This document shows, in pieces, positions 52,303-62,300 of a stretch of DNA of 64,000 bases; position 1 is the first letter of the stretch; each line of letters begins with the position of its first letter. The DNA lies in assembly GCA_903927185.1 (NCBI GenBank), contig CAIYLW010000053.1:21532-85531 (forward strand), read 5' to 3'. The translations under genes were made by a program, and so were the position numbers. Source of the DNA: an uncultured Bacteroidota bacterium. GTDB lineage: Bacteria > Bacteroidota > Bacteroidia > Chitinophagales > Chitinophagaceae. Under the pieces are notes generated by a model, which saw nothing but the letters and a program-made list of their open reading frames with translations, was not told the origin of the DNA and did no database searches.

Positions 52303-53021
52303 TGAATGCACTACTAGAAATTGCCGTTTTTAATATTGAATCAGCACTTATTGCAGCCGAATCTGGTGCAGACCGGTTAGAATTATGCGAAAATCCATAT
52401 GATGGTGGTACTACCCCATCATATGGATTTCTTAAAAATGTAGCAGAATCAATTTCAATACCAATATTCCCAATTATCAGACCAAGAGGCGGCGATTTTT
52501 TATATACGAATACGGAATTTAAACAGATATGTTACGATATTGAACTATGTAAAGACCTAGGATTTAAAGGAGTAGTAAGTGGAATATTATTAGCAAATGG
52601 AACAATTGATTATAAAAGAACATCCACATTAGTAACTCTTGCAGGGGAGATGCAATTCACTTTTCACCGAGCATTTGATAGAGCTATCAATCCTTTAATA
52701 GCATTACAAACCATCATCGATACAGGAGCAAAAAGAATTCTTACCAGTGGTCAGGTTCCCAATGCTTTTGATGGTAAAGAACTGATTCAACAATTGGTAC
52801 AAAAATCCGAAAATAGAATTATTATTATGCCAGGCAGTGGCGTAAGATCCAATAATATGAAAGCCTTACAAGCATTTACGGGTGCCCATGAATTTCATAG
52901 TTCTGCAAGATTAACAGTAAATTCTTCCATGCAATATCATCCTAATTCTATGAATGAAACTATTGTAAATACACTTGTTGATGTAACAGAAATTAAGGAA
53001 ATGAAGGAACTATTAACATAA
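52302..53021 (+). CDS. cutC: CutC family protein
   Basis: A 239-residue TIM-barrel protein. The N-terminus LLEIAVFNIESALIAAESGADRLELCE and the motifs GGTTPSYGFL, IIRPRGGDFLYT, TFHRAFDRA, ILTSGQ and IIIMPGSGV are diagnostic of CutC. The family was first linked to copper tolerance in E. coli, but its biochemical role is unsettled. It overlaps the glycosylasparaginase gene by one base, so translation is coupled. Near the 3' end a bidirectional hairpin is shared with serA. Confidence 0.94.
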   Translation: MNALLEIAVFNIESALIAAESGADRLELCENPYDGGTTPSYGFLKNVAESISIPIFPIIRPRGGDFLYTNTEFKQICYDIELCKDLGFKGVVSGILLANGTIDYKRTSTLVTLAGEMQFTFHRAFDRAINPLIALQTIIDTGAKRILTSGQVPNAFDGKELIQQLVQKSENRIIIMPGSGVRSNNMKALQAFTGAHEFHSSARLTVNSSMQYHPNSMNETIVNTLVDVTEIKEMKELLT

Positions 53022-53022
53022 A

Positions 53023-53062
53023 GAAAGCCGCAAGATGGTTGAATCATTTGCGGCTTCTATTT
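53023..53062. terminator. Bidirectional terminator between cutC and serA
   Basis: Nine-bp stem AAGCCGCAA (53025-53033) / TTGCGGCTT (53048-53056), loop of 14 nt, then CTATTTTAATTT on the plus side. Confidence 0.8.
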
Positions 53063-53077
53063 TAATTTCAAGTAAGG

Positions 53078-54316
53078 CTAGTAAAGTATTCTTACTTTAA
53101 TTGTTTCTTTCACTTCTTTCAATAGCTCAACAGCTTTTCTAGAAAGCTTTTTATCAACATCTAACACCACATAACCAATTTCATCATTCGTTTTTAAATA
53201 CTGTCCAACGATGTTAATTCCATGTTTAGATAATTCTGTATTGATAGCACTCAATACGCCTGGCTTATTATTATGAATATGTAAAATTCGATGTGCACCA
53301 TCTACAGGTGGTAATCCAATAGCTGGAACAGTATGAGAACCATTGGTAATGCCTCGCTCTAGATATTGAAATAACTTAATGCTGACATCTTCTCCAATAT
53401 TTTGCTGTGCTTCTTCAGTGGAACCTCCAATATGAGGGGTTAAAATCACATTAGGCAAACCTTGTAAAGGACTTTCAAATCGATCTCCATTTTTTTCAGG
53501 CTCCCAAGGGTAAACATCAATAGCTGCACCGCCTAGTAATTCTTCTTTCAATGCAACACTTAAAGCATTTAAATCAACTACTTCACCACGGGCATAGTTC
53601 AATAAAATTGACCCTTTCTTAAAAAACTTTAAGTTGGTTTTATTGATTAAATTTTTGGTTTGAACAGTTTCCGGAACGTGTAATGAAACAATATCAGACT
53701 GAGCAACTAGCTCCTTTAAGCTTTTTGCCACACTCGCATTTCCTAATGGTAATTTGGTTTCTGTATCGTAGAAAACTACCTTCATTCCTAAGCTTTCTGC
53801 AAGTACACTTAATTGTGAACCAATATTGCCATATCCTATGATACCCAATGTTTTACCTCTTAATTCAAAACTCCCTTTTGCTTCTTTCATCCATATGCCT
53901 TTATGAGCCGCAATATTCTTGTCGGGAATTCTTCGTATGAGCATTATAGCAGCTCCAATACATAATTCAGCAACACTTCTTGTGTTACTATAAGGAGCAT
54001 TAAACACTGCTACACCATGTTTTGTTGCTGCTTTTAAATTAACTTGATTTACGCCAATACAAAAACAACCGATCGCTTGTAATTTAGTAGCTGCTTCTAA
54101 AACCTTCGGAGTAATCATAGTTTTTGATCGAATCCCGATCATATGCACGTCTTTTACTTCCTTTATTAGGTCGTCTTCACTAAGAGCACCATTTAATTTC
54201 TTCACGTTAGTATAGCCGTTCTGCTTAAACTGTTGAACCGCTTTTTCACTAATGTTTTCCAAAAAAAGAATCTTTATCTTTTCTTTTGGATAGCTAGTTG
54301 CTGATTGTTTGGTCAT
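53078..54316 (-). CDS. serA: D-3-phosphoglycerate dehydrogenase
   Basis: A 412-residue cytosolic enzyme, first step of serine synthesis (3-phosphoglycerate to 3-phosphohydroxypyruvate, NAD). It is of the E. coli-like size with a C-terminal ACT regulatory domain (RILHIHNNKPGVLSAINTELSKHGINIVGQYLKT) that usually mediates serine feedback. The NAD-binding motif is LGIIGYGNIGSQLSVLAESLGMKVVFYD. The catalytic Arg lies in NYARGEVVD and the His in ILTPHIGGST. A near-consensus -7 box (TAATTTTA, minus 54321-54328) ends 4 bp before the ATG, suggesting a very short leader. Confidence 0.96.
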   Translation of the reverse strand: MTKQSATSYPKEKIKILFLENISEKAVQQFKQNGYTNVKKLNGALSEDDLIKEVKDVHMIGIRSKTMITPKVLEAATKLQAIGCFCIGVNQVNLKAATKHGVAVFNAPYSNTRSVAELCIGAAIMLIRRIPDKNIAAHKGIWMKEAKGSFELRGKTLGIIGYGNIGSQLSVLAESLGMKVVFYDTETKLPLGNASVAKSLKELVAQSDIVSLHVPETVQTKNLINKTNLKFFKKGSILLNYARGEVVDLNALSVALKEELLGGAAIDVYPWEPEKNGDRFESPLQGLPNVILTPHIGGSTEEAQQNIGEDVSIKLFQYLERGITNGSHTVPAIGLPPVDGAHRILHIHNNKPGVLSAINTELSKHGINIVGQYLKTNDEIGYVVLDVDKKLSRKAVELLKEVKETIKVRILY

Positions 54317-54372
54317 GCTGTAAAATTAAATGTTTATTCTATTCACAACACATGGATAGTTTTCCACTAAGG

Positions 54373-54403
54373 TTGGCAAGCCTGTTTTCACCCACTATAT
54401 TTG
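54373..54403 (+). promoter_or_regulatory. Promoter of the beta-lactamase-fold gene (TTG-N20-TATATTTG)
   Basis: TTG at 54373-54375 and an exact TAnnTTTG box at 54396-54403. The box lies inside the long upstream frame, so the real start is the ATG at 54427. Confidence 0.6.
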
Positions 54404-54426
54404 CCATTTATCGCAAACCAGTAAAA

Positions 54427-55644
54427 ATGCATAAATCAATGCTAGTAACCTTTTTAACCTATTTATTGCTAGCTTGTGAAACACCTGCTCCAAAGGCAGA
54501 AAAAATTACGGTTATTCAAGATTCTCTTCAGTACAAACCATTATCTGAAAAAGAAAAAGCCTATTACACCGCTAAAATTGAAGCGATATATCCTACTGCT
54601 TTATTGAAAACCGGTTTTAATGGAAGTATCTTACTTGCTAAAAATGGCGAAATAGTTTTTGAAGATTATCGTGGATTGATCAATTTTAAAACGAAGGAAC
54701 CCATTACAGCCAATTCGTCTTTCCATATTGCTTCTGTATCTAAAACTTTTACGGCTACTGTAATTTTACACTTAATGGAACAAGGTAAAATTCAATTAGA
54801 CGACCCAGTTGAAAAGTATCTGGTCAATTTCCCATATTCCAATATTACCATAAAAAATTTATTAACCCATCGGAGTGGACTTCCTAAATATGACCATTTT
54901 CTAGATGGAACTCGATCTGAACCTTATTATGTAAAAAATAAAAAAGGTAAAAAAATCAAGAAATATAAAATTTATAAAGCTAGCCCCGATTTTGAAGGGT
55001 TTCCTAACAATGAAGAATTATTGCAATACATGATTCGATCTCATCCTCCAATAGAAGCCTCTCCCAATAGGCATTTCAGTTATAGTAATACTAATTATGC
55101 TATGTTGGCTTTGATAGTGGAGAAAATTACAAAAATGTCTTTTCCAGATTATATGAGAGATAGTGTGTTTACTCCTCTTGGAATGAAAAATAGCTATATT
55201 TTTAGTATTAAAGACACTGCAAATTATGTTCCCTCTTATAATTATAACAAAGCACCCTTCCCGTTAGAAAAACTTGATTGTATTTATGGAGATAAGAATG
55301 TGTATAGTACAGTTAGGGACTTATTAATTTGGGATAGAGCATTGTACGAAGGCAAATTTGTAAGTAAGCAAACTATGAACATTGCTTACCAACCTTATAG
55401 TCACGAAAAGCGCGGTCAAAAAAATTATGGTCTTGGTTGGCATTTATATATAAACCCACCGGATCCTATTGTTGTGTACCATAATGGGTGGTGGCATGGA
55501 AATAATGCAGTTTTTAAAAGATTATTGAGCGATTCAGCCACAGTTATTATTCTTGGCAATAAATTCAATAGAAATATATGGTCTGCCGGTAAAATGAGTT
55601 CGGTATTTACAGGTACTCCAGATACAACGAGTTTAGAACAATAA
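54427..55644 (+). CDS. Serine beta-lactamase-fold lipoprotein (class C/PBP4* family)
   Basis: A 405-residue protein of the beta-lactamase/DD-peptidase superfamily. After a lipobox (LLAC, C17) the domain starts at FNGSILLAKNGEIVFEDYRG. The catalytic SxxK is in FHIASVSKTFTATV and the second motif YSN in HFSYSNTNYAML. The third motif is HNGWWHG (HxG type). Such proteins are often esterases or peptidases rather than true beta-lactamases, so antibiotic resistance should not be inferred. The start was set at MHKSMLVTF (54427) because a promoter box lies upstream in the same frame. Probably anchored in the periplasm. Confidence 0.9.
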   Translation: MHKSMLVTFLTYLLLACETPAPKAEKITVIQDSLQYKPLSEKEKAYYTAKIEAIYPTALLKTGFNGSILLAKNGEIVFEDYRGLINFKTKEPITANSSFHIASVSKTFTATVILHLMEQGKIQLDDPVEKYLVNFPYSNITIKNLLTHRSGLPKYDHFLDGTRSEPYYVKNKKGKKIKKYKIYKASPDFEGFPNNEELLQYMIRSHPPIEASPNRHFSYSNTNYAMLALIVEKITKMSFPDYMRDSVFTPLGMKNSYIFSIKDTANYVPSYNYNKAPFPLEKLDCIYGDKNVYSTVRDLLIWDRALYEGKFVSKQTMNIAYQPYSHEKRGQKNYGLGWHLYINPPDPIVVYHNGWWHGNNAVFKRLLSDSATVIILGNKFNRNIWSAGKMSSVFTGTPDTTSLEQ

Positions 55645-55721
55645 TAATTTACATTTTTTGACGTTTTAGAACAACTGCGGCAATAAATGCCTGATAGGAT
55701 GCTAACTATTCGTTTTCCCCC

Positions 55722-55729
55722 TATTTTTG
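55722..55729 (+). promoter_or_regulatory. Promoter -7 box (TATTTTTG) of the pyrophosphatase
   Basis: Exact TAnnTTTG match 35 bp before the ATG at 55765; no clear -33 element. Confidence 0.45.
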
Positions 55730-55764
55730 CAGACTTCATTTTTAAACTAACAGACTAACTGTTT

Positions 55765-58206
55765 ATGGACAAACTTTTGTTTTATGCTGTGCCAGCAATG
55801 GGTATTGTAGGGTTACTCTACACTTTAATTAAATTTAATTGGGTTTCAAAACAAGATGCGGGGAACGAACGCATGAAAGAAATTAGTACTTATATAGCTG
55901 AAGGTGCTATGGCTTTCTTGAAAGCAGAGTACAAAATCCTAGGTTATTTCGTTGTAATTGTTGCTTTATTATTAGGTATCATGGGATACAGTGATAAGAA
56001 CAGCGATTGGACTATTGCCCTTGCCTTTATTATGGGGGCATTTTTTAGTGCTTTAGCTGGTTTCATTGGAATGAAAGTGGCAACTAAAGCAAACGTTCGT
56101 ACAGCTCAGGCTGCAAGAACTAGCTTAAGTCGTGCATTAAAAGTGTCTTTTACAGGAGGTTCCGTAATGGGTATGGGTGTTGCCGGTTTAGCTGTTTTGG
56201 GTCTAGGAACACTTTTCATTATTTTGAAAATGGTTTTTGCACCAACTCAAGCAGTAGATAGCGAAGAAATGAAAAGAGCAATCGAAGTCTTAACTGGATT
56301 CTCTTTAGGTGCAGAAAGCATCGCATTATTTGCACGTGTGGGTGGTGGTATTTATACAAAAGCTGCCGACGTAGGCGCAGATTTAGTTGGTAAAGTAGAA
56401 GCTGGTATTCCCGAAGATGATCCTCGTAACCCTGCAACTATTGCAGATAACGTTGGCGATAACGTAGGTGATGTTGCTGGTATGGGTGCCGATTTATTTG
56501 GTAGTTATGTGGCAACTGTATTAGCTACTATCGTATTAGGTAGAGAAGTAACTGGTGCAGGTGGTGTTGCTTTAGTAGATAATTATGGAGGAATGTCTCC
56601 TATCCTATTACCAATGCTGATTGCATCAATAGGTATCATTTTTTCTATCATAGCTACATTCTTTGTGAGAGTGAGTGATAATGTTGGCTTAAGTACTCAA
56701 AAAGTTCAAAGTGCTTTGAATATGGGTAACTGGGGTTCTATTATAATGACTGCAATTGCTTGTTATTTCTTAGTGAATTATTTGATGCCAGAACATATGT
56801 TGTTGCGTGGTTTTGATTTCACTCCGAATAAAATTTTCTATGCAATTCTAGTTGGTTTAACAGTAGGTACTCTAATGAGTATGATTACGGAATACTATAC
56901 CGCAATGGGAAAGCGTCCTGTAATGAGTATCATTCGTCAATCTTCTACTGGCCACGCTACAAATATTATTGGTGGGTTAGCGGTAGGTATGGAAAGTACT
57001 TTATTACCAATCCTTGTTTTAGCAGGTGGTATTTATGGATCTTATGCTTGCGCTGGTTTGTATGGTGTGGCAATTGCTGCAGCTGGTATGATGGCTACAA
57101 CAGCTATGCAATTAGCAATTGATGCATTTGGTCCGATTGCAGATAATGCTGGAGGTATTGCAGAAATGAGCGAATTACCAAAAGAAGTTCGTGAAAGAAC
57201 TGATATACTTGATGCAGTTGGTAATACTACTGCAGCTTCTGGAAAAGGTTTTGCAATCGCTTCAGCTGCTCTTACAGCCTTGGCTTTATTTGCCGCATTC
57301 GTTGGCATTGCAGGTATTAAAGGAATCGATATTTATCATGCTGATGTATTAGCTGGATTATTTGTTGGCGCGATGATTCCATTTATATTCTCCTCTTTAG
57401 CTATTCGTGCTGTTGGTGAAGCTGCAATGGCAATGGTAGAAGAAGTTCGTCGTCAATTCCGCACCATTCCTGGAATTATGGAAGGTACAGGTAAACCTGA
57501 ATATGATAAATGTGTGGCAATTTCTACAGAAGCATCATTGAAAAAAATGATGTTACCTGGCGCTATTGCTATTTTATCTCCATTGATAATTGGATTTATA
57601 TTCGGACCAGAAGTATTGGGTGGATTCCTTGCAGGTGCAACCGTTAGTGGTGTATTAATGGGAATGTTCCAAAACAATGCAGGTGGTGCTTGGGATAATG
57701 CAAAAAAATCATTTGAAAAAGGAGTTGAAATTAATGGCGTAGTATTCTATAAAAAATCAGAACCACATAAAGCATCAGTAACTGGTGATACTGTGGGTGA
57801 TCCTTTTAAAGATACCTCAGGACCTTCTATGAATATCTTAATTAAATTGATGTCGATCGTTTCATTAGTAATTGCTCCTACTTTAGCTCAGTTACACAAA
57901 ACAAGTGCTGCAACTATTAATTCTGAAAAAGTTATTGAAATTAAAATGACTGCAACTAACAATAGCAGTGATTCAAGTAAAACTTTCGTTATAAAAGCAG
58001 ATAAAGATAATTTACAATCATTGATTGAAGCTGTAAAAAAAGATGGCCTATCAAATGATGGTAATATATCCATCGATTTGAAAGATGGTAAATTACAGAT
58101 CAACGGTAAAGAAGTTGATTCAGTTAAAGCTGCTTCATATGCACCATACTTAAAAGGGAAGGAAAATATTCATATTATGATCAACTCTAAAGAGTCGAAG
58201 AAATAA
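55765..58206 (+). CDS. hppA: Membrane-bound ion-pumping pyrophosphatase with C-terminal extension
   Basis: An 813-residue inner-membrane pump that couples pyrophosphate hydrolysis to H+ and/or Na+ export. It has 16 helices; the substrate-binding blocks include [20 protein letters not shown] and [21 protein letters not shown]. The motif [16 protein letters not shown] has Ala at the position (A490) that is Lys in K+-independent enzymes, so this one is probably K+-dependent; Na+ versus H+ cannot be decided. The usual core ends near [13 protein letters not shown]. About 104 further residues follow (about 710-813), with [19 protein letters not shown] and [20 protein letters not shown], predicted outside the membrane. 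Own promoter and terminator. Confidence 0.96.
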   Translation: MDKLLFYAVPAMGIVGLLYTLIKFNWVSKQDAGNERMKEISTYIAEGAMAFLKAEYKILGYFVVIVALLLGIMGYSDKNSDWTIALAFIMGAFFSALAGFIGMKVATKANVRTAQAARTSLSRALKVSFTGGSVMGMGVAGLAVLGLGTLFIILKMVFAPTQAVDSEEMKRAIEVLTGFSLGAESIALFARVGGGIYTKAADVGADLVGKVEAGIPEDDPRNPATIADNVGDNVGDVAGMGADLFGSYVATVLATIVLGREVTGAGGVALVDNYGGMSPILLPMLIASIGIIFSIIATFFVRVSDNVGLSTQKVQSALNMGNWGSIIMTAIACYFLVNYLMPEHMLLRGFDFTPNKIFYAILVGLTVGTLMSMITEYYTAMGKRPVMSIIRQSSTGHATNIIGGLAVGMESTLLPILVLAGGIYGSYACAGLYGVAIAAAGMMATTAMQLAIDAFGPIADNAGGIAEMSELPKEVRERTDILDAVGNTTAASGKGFAIASAALTALALFAAFVGIAGIKGIDIYHADVLAGLFVGAMIPFIFSSLAIRAVGEAAMAMVEEVRRQFRTIPGIMEGTGKPEYDKCVAISTEASLKKMMLPGAIAILSPLIIGFIFGPEVLGGFLAGATVSGVLMGMFQNNAGGAWDNAKKSFEKGVEINGVVFYKKSEPHKASVTGDTVGDPFKDTSGPSMNILIKLMSIVSLVIAPTLAQLHKTSAATINSEKVIEIKMTATNNSSDSSKTFVIKADKDNLQSLIEAVKKDGLSNDGNISIDLKDGKLQINGKEVDSVKAASYAPYLKGKENIHIMINSKESKK

Positions 58207-58223
58207 TTAAATTGGTTTATAAA

Positions 58224-58262
58224 AAATAACCCGTCCGAGAAATCGAGACGGGTTATTTTTTT
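58224..58262. terminator. Bidirectional terminator between hppA and the PorP/SprF gene
   Basis: Twelve-bp stem AAATAACCCGTC (58224-58235) / GACGGGTTATTT (58247-58258) with an inner CGA-GAAA-TCG helix, followed by a T-run. Confidence 0.92.
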
Positions 58263-58278
58263 GTGCAATTTTAATTGG

Positions 58279-59310
58279 TTACCATAAATTTCTAGGGCAC
58301 CAATCACCGTATTTATTACCTATAAGAAATCCAATGAGTATTTCGTGTGTGCCTTTACTTACCGTATTTAATTGTGAAGTTTGCATATCGTATGAATAGC
58401 CAATGTTAAGACCACGATTGATATTTATTCCAATCATTGCAGCAAATCCATCTTGATATCTATAGTTTGCACCAAGCCACATTAAATCTTGGTATTGGAA
58501 TTTTGCATTGATGTCAAAACCAATTGGTAAAGGACTGATATATCTTATTAAGGCAGAAGGAAGAAAAGAAATATCATCACTCATTTGCATCCTATAACCA
58601 GCACTGAAAAAAAGATGAGGAATTAATTTACCTTTCTCAACATATACCGTATTATTTGAAAAAGCAAGTTGTTCTGGAATGATTTGTTGGGCTGCTAAAC
58701 CAATAAAATAATCTTTACTGTATAACCATAAACCGGCACTAATATCAGGTTTGATTCGATTAATAAGTCCGCTACTACCTACAGCTGGATCCACACTGAT
58801 GGCACCGAAATTTAATTTGCTTGCATCTAAACTCATATCAGTAAAACCAGCTGAAATACCTCCCGATAAATTAGTTGTTGATGATAACCCAACATGATAA
58901 GAAATTGTTCCAAAAGCCCCCAAACGATTTAATGGTCCAGTTCTATCATTTATTATTGTAAAACCAACTCCTGCATGCGGATCGGGTGCCGTATAATCTT
59001 TCCAATATGATTCACCTCTTGGGTTTTGTCCTTCTGCATGAATCGTTGTTGCTGTTTCATTATTGTAGGCAGCTTTATGAAGTGGGCCTTGAATTGTTAA
59101 ATAAGTTGTTACTGGAGCATCCTGTAATCCTACCCATTGTAATCGATGACTCATTTTAACATCCCAATAATTTTCTATACCAGCAACTGCGGGATTGATG
59201 AGATAATTATTCAAAATATATTGCGTGTAATAGGGACGTTGTTGCGCAAAACCTTTTAGTGTCATGCAAATTGCCATCATTATAAAAACCTTTTTCAACT
59301 GAATTGTCAT
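58279..59310 (-). CDS. PorP/SprF family type IX secretion-associated outer-membrane protein
   Basis: A 343-residue beta-barrel protein with signal peptide (ending KGFAQ). The start QQRPYYTQYILNNYLINPAVAGIENYWDVKMSHRLQWVGLQDAPVTTYLTIQGPL is the hallmark of the PorP/SprF family. These proteins form outer-membrane partners that hold or help secrete large type IX substrates such as SprB. The gene overlaps the stop of the 1230-residue protein by one base (TGATG), so the two are translated together. That pairing makes it the likely outer-membrane partner of its neighbour. A GTG one codon upstream is an alternative start. Confidence 0.95.
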   Translation of the reverse strand: MTIQLKKVFIMMAICMTLKGFAQQRPYYTQYILNNYLINPAVAGIENYWDVKMSHRLQWVGLQDAPVTTYLTIQGPLHKAAYNNETATTIHAEGQNPRGESYWKDYTAPDPHAGVGFTIINDRTGPLNRLGAFGTISYHVGLSSTTNLSGGISAGFTDMSLDASKLNFGAISVDPAVGSSGLINRIKPDISAGLWLYSKDYFIGLAAQQIIPEQLAFSNNTVYVEKGKLIPHLFFSAGYRMQMSDDISFLPSALIRYISPLPIGFDINAKFQYQDLMWLGANYRYQDGFAAMIGININRGLNIGYSYDMQTSQLNTVSKGTHEILIGFLIGNKYGDWCPRNLW

Positions 59311-62300
59311 CACTTAATAATTGTTACAGAACCACTGAAAATGGGCCTTCCATTTTTAGGGTTAATAATATAATAATACACTGCCACTGGTAATGGTTTT
59401 CCATTAAAGGTCCCATCCCATTCTGTATGATATCCTAAAGAACTAAAAACTTTTTGTCCATATCTATTAAAAACGTCAATGGTTGCTCCAGGATAAGATT
59501 CAAGATACTGAATTTTCCAGGTATCATTAATTCCATCACCATTTGGAGAAAAAGCATTGGGTATAATTGGCATTAACAAAACAACAATGGAAATAGTATC
59601 CGTTACTGAACAATTACCAATTCCAGTTAATACTAATTTATAAGTGATATTTTTTAGTGGATTAGATATTGGGATGGAATCTGTGATGCTATTTAAATAG
59701 GTAGCTGGAGACCATAAATATTGAAGTTGATTACCTTGAACTAACTGAGGTTTTATAGGAACCTGACTATTTTCCAATACAATTTTTGTTGGTCCTAATT
59801 GTAATAAAGGCGCAGGCCATACAATAATAGTTTGGGTTAAAGAATCGCTACATCCTTTATCAGATGTACTCTCATATTTAATAGTAAATGATCCTCCTGA
59901 ACCGGTAATGGTGGGATCAAATAGTCCGGTTAGTGAATTAATAATACCAGTACCGGAGAAAAATGGACTACCCACCACATTGGGTACATTACTATCAAAA
60001 CTAGCCCCTTGAATTAATCTGGGTTGTGCATTAGAACAAATATTTGGGATGGGACTAAATGATACTTTAGGGCTTTGTAAAACTGTAATATTTTTTTCTA
60101 TCAATTTATTACAGGAAGAACTAGCAGCTCCAGAAAATGCTACTAACCTGATTGTATAATTTTTTGAAATAGGACTTTGAAAATTCGGATAGGTATAGCT
60201 ATAAATAGAATCAAAGAAAGGTGTTTCGATAGATGATTTTTTAGTAAGATCACTGGTATCCCAATAAATATCAAGCCTGGTTATATTTCCAAAATCAAGC
60301 ATCAAGGATTTATTTCTGATACTCACTGCCTGATTACTACACAATACACTACTATTTAGAACTTCAAAATCTGGATTAGGATTGCTTCCATTAACAGTAA
60401 AAGGTTGTGAAAAAATTATTTCACAACCAGCTATAGAAGTAACTTTTTCAGATACCGTATAATATGCAGATTGGGAATATTTTACTTTAGGATTCTTAGT
60501 GGTTACATCGTTTGAAGTTATTGGAATAGGCCCAGGAGTAATTGCCGGCGATGCAGCATTAAAATTCCATTCGTATTTAAAATTATTGCTGTTATCTGAG
60601 ATCTTTGAAGTATCAAAAAATTGAGTAACGGCATCGTTCTGACAAACTTCAGGCAAGATAAATCCAGGCTCAGGTACTGGATTTATATGAATAGTATTTT
60701 TAAATATTTTACTTAAACATCCAGAATTTGTTTCTACCGTTAAGCTGATGGTAACAAAACCAGTATCAGAATACGTAACTGTTCTAGTTTGACTGCTTGT
60801 AAGGGTATCTTTTGTACCATTTCCATAATCCCAATACCATTTAGCAATAGTGGAATTAATTACAGCTGTGGATTGATCCGTAATTTTTACTGTTTGGTTT
60901 TTACAACCATCAGCAACATTAAACAGTGCAAGCGGGAAATCAGAAATAGATTTTTTGATAGTTGTGTCTCCAATACATCCATAATTTGTAATAGGGCGAT
61001 ATCGTATAGCATAGGTACCAGTTAAAGAATACTTTTTAACTGGATTCAATGCTTTGATGACAGTATTATCTCCAAAATCCCAAATGCCATCTACTACAAT
61101 GGCTTCCCCATTTGTATTTGTTGCATCAAAAAAATGAACAGAATCAATCAGGCAACCGCTATTATTGGAAGTGAAATTGGCAGATGGAAGTTTTAAAACT
61201 TTTACAGGAATCGTAAATAATTGATTCGTACTTCCACATCCATCAGGAGTGGATGAAGTAGTGTATAATTTAATGGTATCTCTAACTAATGAAGTGTTTG
61301 AATTCGTAAATTGATAAGTTTGTTGCGGGCTAAAATAATATAGGGCAGGTGAAATACTGGAAACTAAACTATCATATGCAACAGGAGAAATTAAAGGTGC
61401 CACTGTAGTATTTGGAACAATATTTGGAGCTGCACTGAAATCCCATCTAATTGTTTTAGGAAGAAAATTTAGGGGTATTGAAATTTGGAATGGCGTATTC
61501 ACACAGGTTACTGCAGAATCAATTCTTTTATAGGGATTTTGAATGGTAGCTTTTTGATTAAAGTCTCTCACATTTGTTCCCGCATTATAACCGTAGCTCT
61601 CACTCGCCCCAAATCCATATGCAATAGCGTTAAATCCAGAATCTGAATATAAAGTATGAGAACCAGAATTTACCGGTATCACGGCATAGGAATAATTGGG
61701 TTCATTCGGATGGGGTTGAAAAAGTGATTGTTGGCTTACTCCATCAATGGTAAAAGTTGATATCCCTTGATTCTTAATGATGATATTTAGGTAGCTCTGT
61801 ACTATTTTATATTTTGTTGCAGAATAAAGCGTAATACTATTTATAGTTTGTTCAACTGGGCTTAAATAGATCATTTCAGGATCTCCATTAGGGGCTGAAT
61901 TACCATCTTCCCCTTGTGTAGTGCAATATTGGGCTACCAGCACTGGGATATCTGATTCAATTAAATTAGGCTGGGCTGGATTAGAACCATTTTGGTTACT
62001 ATTAAAAAACTGGTAATAAAAACCATTTATTAAACTTGTTTTTGGTAGAACTACCCCATTTAATTTTACTACTGTATTAGAGTCTTTTACACAAATACGA
62101 TAATAATTATTAGGCTGACCTAATAAAGTATTACCAGTTGGTGAAGTAAGGTATTTTTTGCCCCAAGCAACTGCGGGAAAAGATTGAACAAACAAATTGT
62201 CTGCCGTACCTGTACTTGGAGTAGGATTTCCAATACTAATTTTTCCTGATCCTGAAAAAACAGCTATCTTCTTGCAACCACCACTACTACTGCTACTTAC

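Noticed and set aside
54427..55644. Beta-lactam resistance role for the SxxK/YSN protein
   Set aside because: The family includes many esterases and peptidases; the motifs alone do not show beta-lactam hydrolysis.
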